A stretch of 64,000 nucleotides of DNA from Tanypteryx hageni (taxonomy: Eukaryota; Arthropoda; Insecta; Odonata; Petaluridae), in the NCBI GenBank assembly GCA_028673005.1, contig CM054118.1, positions 92,170,858 to 92,234,857 of the forward strand. Reading direction: 5' to 3'. Within the stretch, counting starts at the first letter, position 1; each line of letters opens with the position of its first letter. The notes beneath the pieces are model-generated. The model saw nothing but the letters and a program-made list of their open reading frames with translations. It had not been told where the DNA came from and did not search any database. A program made the position numbers and the translations under genes. Shown here one piece after another: positions 56,135-64,000 of this stretch.

Positions 56135-58633
56135 GTGAGCTTTTATTTAGTTCCGAAACACTTTCTCCTGAGCTCTGAGGGCTTGAAAGCCATTCAAGAA
56201 AATGAAGTGACTGGAAAAACTTTGGCAATTTCGGAGAAAATATCTGAAACGACATTTTAAGGCTTATTCTTTTAACGTTTAAGGCATCGAGCTGAGGTTA
56301 CTTATAATTATGAGTCCACCATAAAACTGGCACGTGGCGTTGTAAACGTGCTTACAACGTTTTTGTATTGGTGTTGCAAGCTGAAGAGTATTGCTTTCAC
56401 CAAGTTCTAGGTTCAAAATTTTTACTGTTTTCTTGATTGGTGGTCCAATTCTTCCTCGGTGATAATTTACAATGTAAAATTTCTACTTCTTGCAGTTTTT
56501 TCGGACAGCTCTCCATCTGTTCTGAGTAATTATTTAAATCAGTTAAAAAAAGTTTGTAAGAAATCTGATATTCACGGCGGATGTCTTACAATATTTTTAT
56601 ATTATGCCAGAGAAAAAATTGAACTTATTTTTGTCTAGTGTACATTATTTATAGTTATTTTTATTTTATTTTAGTTTTCTAGCGATAGGCAAAACATTCT
56701 TCGGCAACCAAGCGTTTTTTCATGCTATTATAGTCTGATGACTTTTCCAAAGATAATTAATTTGTGGATGCATTGCGTCAGTTGTATGATTAAAACTAAG
56801 GCATTAACCTCTGCATATCTTAACGGCTTACAGCCACCGCAGCACTATTGCAGTTCCATCGCACCATTAAATGCTATAAATCGATTCTCGAGTCATAGGA
56901 GAGTTGCGCAGAGAACACGTTGGTTTTGATCGAAATCCAATTGTTTTGGAAGCTTTGTCGCGGTTATAAAAGAGGGAGGGAGGGAGGGGGCGGCCAAACA
57001 TTTCTCGCTTCAGGGCGGAGAAATGACTGAAGCCGGCCCTGGGTATAAGCGAATGGATAATAATCTGAAGTGTCCTGATGGCGCGCTTCGTCGAGAGGTC
57101 GAAGAAAGGGAAGACCCGCAGCGAGAATGGCAGTCGCTTTTATCGCGCACTTGGGAATAAAAAAAGAAAAGTCATCGAGCAAAGAATTCATTTGTGGCTC
57201 ACATTAGGACGCGCAAATTGAAAGGCGGCGAAGGAATGAGCAACGGAGCGTCGTTTCACAGCGACCGCTCTCTGACGAAAGCATCCGTTAGGACGTGTTA
57301 CAGCCTCAGAGATCAAAGGACCAGAAACACCTCTCGGTCAGAGCCAATACATCGAGGTATGTCCAGCGCCGAAATTGAAACATTGGGCGTTCCTAAGTTC
57401 CTGTCCTGCATGCCAATCAACGGCCCCCGTGAAAGCGGCACTTTGTGTGTCTGCCTCAAAGGGATTTTCGAGTTTCACTGTAAAAGCTTGTTTTTGTTTT
57501 ACTCGTAGGCCAAAAACTCGTATGACAATGTTAACGAAATAGAGAAAACAAACCGTGTAACTGTTTATAATGAAAATCACGATATTCTCGAAACAGGATT
57601 ACTTCTAAGTAATCAAAGGCACGAATGACTTCACAAATATTAATGAAATTTTCCTTGTCTGTAATCACAGAAAAAATAACTCTTTAACCTCCACTTCGAT
57701 GTTACCTTTTCTTTTCTAGTAAAATCCACAAAGTTGACTCTGATTTCGTTGATGCGATTTTCCTTGTCTAATTTGAATATGCCTGTATGCTTCCTGGCAA
57801 GTCTACAACTCTGTGAACTAATTAGATTAGCACTTGGAAATAGACATTGAATCGATCACCTGCAACCCCGTTTTAAACTGTCTTGTTGACAACGACCTAA
57901 TCTAATCGCGAGCCTATAAATTGATTCTGGGTACCGAATACGGATCGTAACACGGAGCATGTTACGAAAGTATCTTCAAAGTAAAGCAGGTTAATTTTGT
58001 TGTACATATTTCCAATTTGCGCATGTCTTTTTCCTCTGCTTTCCTCTCTCAAAACAGATCTATCGATCTTAAATCTCCCTCAGTCACTTCTGGTATTTTG
58101 TGAATAATTTTTCCAAAGATGATTCATTCAACTTCCAGATTGTTAGCATGCTACATGTTATTGAAACCCTTACCCTTATTTGGATATTCTCGTGGAAAAC
58201 GTTCTAGGTGAGATACTCAGTCAGGAATACACCGTCTTTTCCGTCATCCTCACAAAATGTTTACTTCCAGACTTTATTTTTCTCAATCTCATGATTTCCA
58301 AGCGATGATGCGCACCGTAACACCCATTTTAAGTAACTGTGGACCCTTGAGTCACATCGCTCTTTCGCCGCGTAATCATTCAGTTTGACATGCGCCTGCG
58401 CGCAACATTTCGATTTATAATATTTTATTCAATCTTTCCATTGATTACTTGCGTTTCCCCGCGCCATAAAGCTTGCTCCTAATGCTATTACTTCTTTTAA
58501 ATTAGTGAGCTTAACTACTAGCTTATTTATCTCAATACAATTTATGCATTCTACTCACGTACGATGTTCATGGAATTACGTTCACAAGTCAGTTTTTATT
58601 GTTGAAAATATTTAAATAGTTTTAATTAGCTGT

Positions 58634-58635
<2 letters not shown>
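56135..58635. other. unassigned DNA
   Basis: TATAAAAG with GGGAGGGAGGGAGGG lies at 56965-56990. A GC-richer stretch at 57000-57450 holds 75- and 104-codon frames that I do not recognise. The rest is AT-rich and without signals. Confidence 0.45.

Positions 58636-58636
<1 letters not shown>

Positions 58637-58687
<51 letters not shown>
58637..58687. repeat. TA microsatellite
   Basis: About 25 uninterrupted AT units. Confidence 0.95.
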
Positions 58688-58691
<4 letters not shown>

Positions 58692-59706
58692 CACAATACA
58701 TGCATAATACAATATAAATAAAAAACGAAGATAAAGAAAAGATATAATAACTATAAAAGAATAAATAAATAACAGCTTAATTCGATGTTTCAACACATTC
58801 TAATTGATTACTATCAGTTATTTAATTCTTCTTCCTTTTTTTTCTCCTCTTTCTTTATTTCCAATAATTTTCCCGGCCCCACACAGCTGTAAGCTTTCTA
58901 ATGAACCCTTGTACGCGTCTCTAAGTGCTACCATTCTCTCACAATTTCAATTCCAAAAATACGGCTCACAGAATTATATATTAAGATATATGCGGGTCAT
59001 TTGTAGATTTATGACTTGCGTCTTTGTATTCAGTTCGCTTGGCATGAATTTTTGAGCGAAGGCTAATTCGAGAGCAGGGATAATTGGCCAGGAATTTTTA
59101 GCTATACAGACTGCCACCCGAAGTGTTTGAAAATTAAACGTATTTCCTCAAATTATAACCAAATAGCTTTTCTACTGGGTTAGTATGACGTAGTCTCACC
59201 ATGATTGTAGATAACATTTTGATGGGCAATGTAAAACTCGTAAAATAAATGCTTGGTTTCTAGCGGATATTTTGGATAATTTACGTTCACGTGCCCAGCG
59301 GAAATAAAATATTCCTTAGTAATTTTCGGACTTCCAAGATTGCCGATAGTTAATCATTTTCACCCCGGAAGCGTTATAAAGACCTCTAGCGGTGATTTCT
59401 TTGAGAAGGGTCGTTTATTAGGAAATTACATAAACTCGAAGAACTTAGTATACGTTTCATGAAACTCTTGAATTAAAACGGATTGAAGTGGTGAAATTTT
59501 CAGAATTTTCCGGAAATATATTAACTATCCCATATCTAATTGGAGAAGTTTCTGGAACTGACATTTAAGCAAAAATACTTTGCATCTGATGCTTTCAGTG
59601 AGATATAAATCAAACGTGGTCTTAAGTAGATCAAAGAGTTGGAAAGGCGATAAAACACGTAATTCTAATTATTTACGGTTGGTACGCCGGGAAAAATTGC
59701 TGTTAT
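58688..59706. other. AT-rich DNA, nothing recognised
   Basis: No gene or repeat was recognised before repeat C4. Confidence 0.5.
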
Positions 59707-60366
59707 TACTTTCTCCATGTACGCAGTATAGGGGAAATTATTATATTCATGAAAAAAATCGACTTCGAGATTTCAACGGAAATACACGTTTTGAGGCCCA
59801 CTGAACACGTTTTGACCATTTTCTCGATTATGTCTGTATGTGATAGCGTTTTTATGGGTGCTCTAACTCAAAAACTATTATTCAGGTCAACGCGAAATTT
59901 TATATTTAACATTTTTATAAAAGTCAGAAGAACTGATTAGTTTTTGGTAAAAATCGGTCGACCGGAAGTGGGTGTACTCTTGTCACTTATTCGTTATTTT
60001 GAAATATTTGCTTTATTATTTGATACATGTGAAAATGTCCTAGAATAAAGGTAGTAGGGAATTTAATTTTCTTCAATCTTTGTATGCAACATTTTTCCAT
60101 ATAATGCATTGTTTAAGAGATATCTTATATTTTTAGCTGCCACCTACCGACGACTATTGTTAACGATTGACGCTTAGTTACATCTTAGTAACGCTCCTTT
60201 TTCTTTTCCTAATTGTTGGAGCTTTGTGGCTATATCCAATATCATAAGGCTATGGTTTGAGTTTATTTATATTCCTTGTCATCTAAAATTGTCTCGGTTT
60301 CTTAAAATATTTATTATTATGTAACCTGTTTGGAATTTTTAGAAATATTTCAGATATGGAGAAAGT
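59707..60366 (+). repeat. repeat family C, copy 4 (longest)
   Basis: It starts ACTTTCTCCATGTACG and has GATTTCAACGGAAATACACG, CCCACTGAACACGTTTTGAC, a degenerate TGTCTGTATGTG, then CTCTAACTCAAAAACTATT and AACGCGAAATTTTATA. It ends AGATATGGAGAAAGT like copy 1. The initial hairpin has decayed. Relative to copy 1 it holds more of the middle region. Confidence 0.78.
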
Positions 60367-60785
60367 CACATTAGATTTTTTTATATTATAGTTTTCGTGT
60401 CAGTTGCTTATATTTGACTAATTTTTCCTTAAATTTTTATATCTCAACCTTTTTCTAGGATTAAACTTGAGTCTTTCGCAAGTTTTTCAAATCTCCTTCA
60501 TCTGTCGGCGTTTTCCTACAGTTTGCTTTCCGCGAGCTTATTAAACTCCGAATCGTCTCGCAAATCTCAATTTATCAAAGGCTAGGAGGAAGTGTGGACT
60601 TTCAGTTTCATCTCCCTCGGATTCCGTCTAGCTTTGCTTTTGGGCTCAAATTCAAATACAATTCTTGAAGCATTAGAAAAAATTGAAAATAAAACAATGC
60701 AACTAATTTGAAAGAAATTAAGACATATTGGTAAGAATTGTATAACCAAGAAAGTGTTTTTCTAGCGAAACCCTCAGATTTATTT
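60367..60785. other. AT-rich DNA, nothing recognised
   Basis: No signal was seen before the 19-bp array. Confidence 0.5.
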
Positions 60786-60868
60786 CGCGAACCCCCTAAG
60801 GTTACGCGAACCCCCTAAGGTTACGCGAACCCTCTAAGGGTACGCGAACCCCCGGTTGGGAAACGCTG
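60786..60868 (+). repeat. 19-bp tandem array at a hAT-like end
   Basis: CGCGAACCCCCTAAGGTTA repeats with starts at 60786, 60805, 60824 and 60843, the last copy partial. It runs into CGGTTGGGAAACGCTG, a common form of hAT right end (reverse complement CAGCGTTTCCCAACCG). No left end or 8-bp duplication was found. Confidence 0.7.
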
Positions 60869-61769
60869 GTCTGCAGTAACATTATGGATTCGATTCCTGC
60901 AGCGTTAATTTTGTCCTTTTGACTGAGATGGGGATGACTGTAGCATACTTTTTATTTGCTTACTTAAAACAAGATACTACTTCGAGATTTGAATCCAATA
61001 CGATTAAAAGAATGCACTTTAATTTTTTTCCAGCCTAAATTCTATTAAACAAAGAATTAGCGCAAAATTTATTTTGAACTGAACTTTCACGTTTTTTGAA
61101 GTTGAAAATTATTCGTCCTTTAGGGAAACCGCGGTTTTGCTGATTTTGCGAAATTATATTTAAAAAAAAAACAAATTGAATTGTCTTATGGGATAGCAAT
61201 TTTAAATTGTTTATCTAAAAAACCGTTAGGCTATGGTGAGCTCTGAACTTTCGAATTGAATTTTAACGAAAGACATAATTATTTTATTTGCATCGGAGTT
61301 GCAAATAATCTAATTATTTCCAGTCTATGGCGTTAGACTTTATTTTATTTTAGCGTTCATTTAGGATTAACTAAATTAATATTTATCCTTCATGTTTTTT
61401 ACGGGCAATTACACTGGCGCTCCTCTAAATATTAGGTCAAGGTAGTGGCTTAAATTTGCATCCCACATTTCTCACAAGATTGCTTAAAAAAAAATAATCT
61501 GATAAACCTTCATTTCTTAGGTTTCGTTTAACCCAGAAGAACACAAGAACCGAGTTCGCCTTTATTAAGATCGTGGATTCTCTTAGAGGCTTCACCTTGC
61601 TCGAATTATTCCGTGTTTCGACGATCCTCAGAATGGCCGCATTTCCTTAATCCGTCGTGGACACCCGAGAGGCGACTCGATTGGTCGAAAGTGGCCATTC
61701 GAGAAATTCAGGATCCGGTTTCGAGCGACACTCTCCGCCGTCATTAAAAGCCCTCGTTGCATTTGGACT
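60869..61769. other. AT-rich DNA, GC-richer after 61540
   Basis: No gene was recognised. 61540-61760 is GC-richer but has no long frame. Confidence 0.5.
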
Positions 61770-61777
61770 CTTTATGC

Positions 61778-62069
61778 CAGTGGCTCCCAATTGGGTGCCG
61801 CGGCACACTGGGGCGCCGCAGTTCAATTTTTAGGAGTGCCGCGATAAAGTTAGTTTTGTAAACAAATCAACGATTTAGATGTGTTTAGAGGCAACATTAA
61901 TGTTTTCTCTAATAAATTGATTATGGTGTGATACCGACAAATGGATGTGTCCGAAGGTTTTAATACTCGTTTGTGAAAATATAAAAACCTTGTTTGAAGG
62001 CTGGGATGCCGCGAGATTCTGTTTATCCTTGAGAGGGTGCCGCGCCTACAAAAAGGTTGGGAAACACTG
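61778..62069. mobile_element. hAT MITE with exact 8-bp duplication
   Basis: The left end CAGTGGCTCCCAATTGGGTG and the right end (reverse complement CAGTGTTTCCCAACC) are short inverted repeats. The subterminal GCCGCGGCAC/GTGCCGCG motifs occur near both ends. CTTTATGC is duplicated at 61770-61777 and 62070-62077. The length is 292 bp, with no coding content. It is a well-preserved non-autonomous hAT insertion. Confidence 0.9.
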
Positions 62070-62077
62070 CTTTATGC

Positions 62078-62480
62078 TTTCCTCCGGCAACGGAGGAAGG
62101 AAGGAAGAAAAAAGATCCGACAGAGAGTTGAATCCATATATAGCGTCTTCCTTTTCGCCTCCATCCCCATTTTAGACCTCCATCTCCACCGCCCCCACGT
62201 GCATTGACATTATTACGCTGCGGAGAGGAGAGAGAGGTGAGCGGGAGGGAAAAGGGGCAGTAAGTGAGACGGCGCGTGGGGGCAGGGAGGGAAGGGGGGC
62301 AGGGAGGGGTCCATCCGGTGCCATTAGCGTCTCAGAGGGGCGGACGAAGGTTTGATTATCGACTCGGAGGGGTAGAGGGTCTCTCTCTCCCTCTCTCCTA
62401 TCTCCTCCACCTTCACCCACACCACCCTCCTCCACTTAAATCTCCCACTCTCTCAAGACCTCTCTTGCCTTTTGGGCGGC
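62078..62480. other. purine/pyrimidine-rich GC block
   Basis: Mixed GGGAGGGA and CTCTCTCC tracts. The overlapping 111- and 87-codon frames are products of the skewed composition. Confidence 0.5.
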
Positions 62481-62485
62481 ATTCA

Positions 62486-62653
62486 CACAAGGGGCGAGTG
62501 GGTGGGCGTGGCGGGCTATTTAAGGCGTTGAAAGGAGGCACTCTTTTTCGAACATCAAGGGCATCCCTCACACTCCGTCGCGTTTATTGTGCACTTTGAA
62601 AAAAAAAAGTTGATTAGATACATAATGAAACCGTTTTGTGTGTTTACGCGCAA
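62486..62653 (+). promoter_or_regulatory. promoter-like block with KLF/Sp1-type box and TATA-like box
   Basis: GAGTGGGTGGGCGTGGCGGG precedes CTATTTAAGGCG, so a TATA-like box lies near 62517-62524 with the expected start near 62545. An ATG at 62625 opens M-K-P-F-C-V-F-T-R before AA|GTAAGG at 62653-62654, a possible donor. No exon homology was found. The support is a set of short signals only. Confidence 0.22.
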
Positions 62654-63164
62654 GTAAGGCGTATTTTATCCCGACACGAATAAGTTCTGCGCGAGTCGCG
62701 AATGTTTAATGGACGACTCAACGTCCTCGTTATGACAGCTCTTAAGAGAGTTGTCGCGAGTATGGACCTCTCTGGAACACTTACTTTTTGGAATGGATCT
62801 GATTGTTCGCGATACACCAGGGGGGATTTTTTTCGCTTTTTTCATTTTTCCGACGTTCATTTATGCTTGTCAAATTCTAGGGATTCTAAATCTAGGTTTA
62901 GAACCAACATACAGCATTGATGTTTGCATTGAAACCGGATCAACAACTTGAGAAAAATGATTCAAAAAGACTATTTTTGCGGAGTTTCCAATAAAACGAA
63001 CAAATTTACGTGATTAAATTTCAAGAGTTTTGCGATATTGTAGGATTTATACTATAAATAAATTTAATATGACCCTTTGCGACACCTGGTTGACTAGGGT
63101 GAAATTTCTGGACCATTATGCTACTTACAGTGACCAGTTATCCCCCTTTATAATAAAACTCTAT
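62654..63164. other. unassigned DNA
   Basis: Short frames at 62666-62951 do not resemble known proteins. Nothing else was seen. Confidence 0.5.
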
Positions 63165-63750
63165 GTTTGTTGGTTGGTTGGTCCATGTCACGCTCTTAAA
63201 ACGCGAATAACTCGATCAAATATGCAGATATAAACTTGAAATTTGGTAGAGATAATCTACTAATATGAAAATGCAGTGACAAAAGAAATTTTACGAAAAA
63301 CGATCAAGGTTCGATTCCAGAGGATTATTTGCATTCCCCATAAGATAGCACGTAAAAATCGACTTTTTGACGTGCAGGCTTTTCTTCATTTAGAGATTTT
63401 AAAAATTAGAAAAGATTAACCCACGACCTTTAGATATAGACCATTTTAAAGAATAAATTACAAGATTTCTTATTCTGTTCATCGTTATTCGTCTACAGTT
63501 CGAAATCTCTCATGTAAAACGTTTAACTCTCATATTTTGGGGAAATCTTGCAATTTTATCGGGTTGTTGCTATGCCTACCAATTATATTGTTAAACCTCG
63601 AAATCCTATTGTTATTTCAATCCTTATGGGTTTAAGCGTGCTTTGAAAGCTTTTAATACGAGAAGGAGAGAAAGACGGAATGAGGGAGAAAATTTTTTCG
63701 TAGCAATCAATGTAAACAACATTCCTTGCGTTATTCACGAGAAGGTACGC
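63165..63750 (+). repeat. dispersed repeat family D, copy 4
   Basis: It follows 13240-13790 throughout: GTCACGCTCTTAAAACGCG, AATAACTCGATCAAA, TTGAAATTTGGTAGAG, CGACTTTTTGACGTGCAGGC, CTACAGTTCGAAATCTCTC, AACGTTTAACTCTCATATTT and CAATCAATGTAAACAAC. GTTGGTTGGTTGGTCC at the start takes the place of the tetranucleotide run. No target duplication was established. Confidence 0.8.
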
Positions 63751-64000
63751 CTAAAAACCTGAAATACTATAAAAATATTAAAATCGTTATGATGAGCTAA
63801 ATTCAATATTATTGAAATAGATATGGTATGAATATCGGAGACATATGCTGGACGTTTTAATAAATAGCGTGAAGGATTGTGCGATAGGTTTCGGGAGTTA
63901 ATTAGAAGAATGGAGGACTTGACGACGGTTTTGGAAATAGGGAGAGAAAAAGAGGTTTAAAAAAATCAAAGAGTCTGTGTGAATAATAACACAAGTTTTC

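Overview
The window looks like a piece of a large, AT-rich arthropod genome. There are no dense operon-like genes. It carries a split protein-coding exon with good splice sites, a nuclear tRNA gene, and a great many decayed transposable elements of animal type (CR1/Jockey-like and RTE-like LINEs, Penelope-like ends, hAT, Tc1/mariner, PIF-Harbinger, piggyBac). The mix of elements fits an insect or other arthropod with long introns; I cannot name the species.

Only two host genes are well supported. An 86-bp internal exon on the + strand (16327-16412) encodes a Cys-rich segment ending in H-L-W-R, like the N-terminus of PET/LIM proteins of the testin/limpet group. It has a strong acceptor and a near-perfect donor. 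Neighbouring exons were not found, so much of the window may be intron of this gene. A tRNA-Val(UAC) gene with a Pol III terminator lies on the - strand at 27830-27902. Three GC-rich patches with TATA-like boxes (about 39015, 55989, 62514) are weak promoter candidates.

Layout. 1-7 kb: repeats E1 and D1, a tRNA-derived SINE, repeat A1 split by a 5'-truncated LINE, a PIF-Harbinger relic, and a Penelope-like inverted insertion with a 12-bp target duplication. 7-17 kb: a CAC-rich minisatellite, repeats B3, B1 and D2, an RTE-like LINE and the PET exon. 17-32 kb: LINE 3' ends, repeat A2, a TA-centred palindrome, the tRNA and a longer RTE-like LINE. 32-46 kb: repeats C1-C3, piggyBac and hAT relics, a mariner-type element, and a 745-bp hAT element with an exact 8-bp duplication. 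46-64 kb: a long polypyrimidine tract, a hAT transposase relic split by a TA-flanked element, repeats F, G, B2, C4 and D4, and a hAT MITE with an exact 8-bp duplication.

The most unusual pattern is a set of repeat families (A, B, C, D, F, G) with little overall similarity but a shared design. Each has a run of GTCCGTCC/GTCTGTCT type, followed some tens of bases later by a block resembling GATTTTGATGAAATTTGG. A, B, C and F also start with a short terminal hairpin. B has hairpins and inverted tetranucleotide runs at both ends. I do not recognise the class, and it is the best candidate here for an undescribed mobile system.
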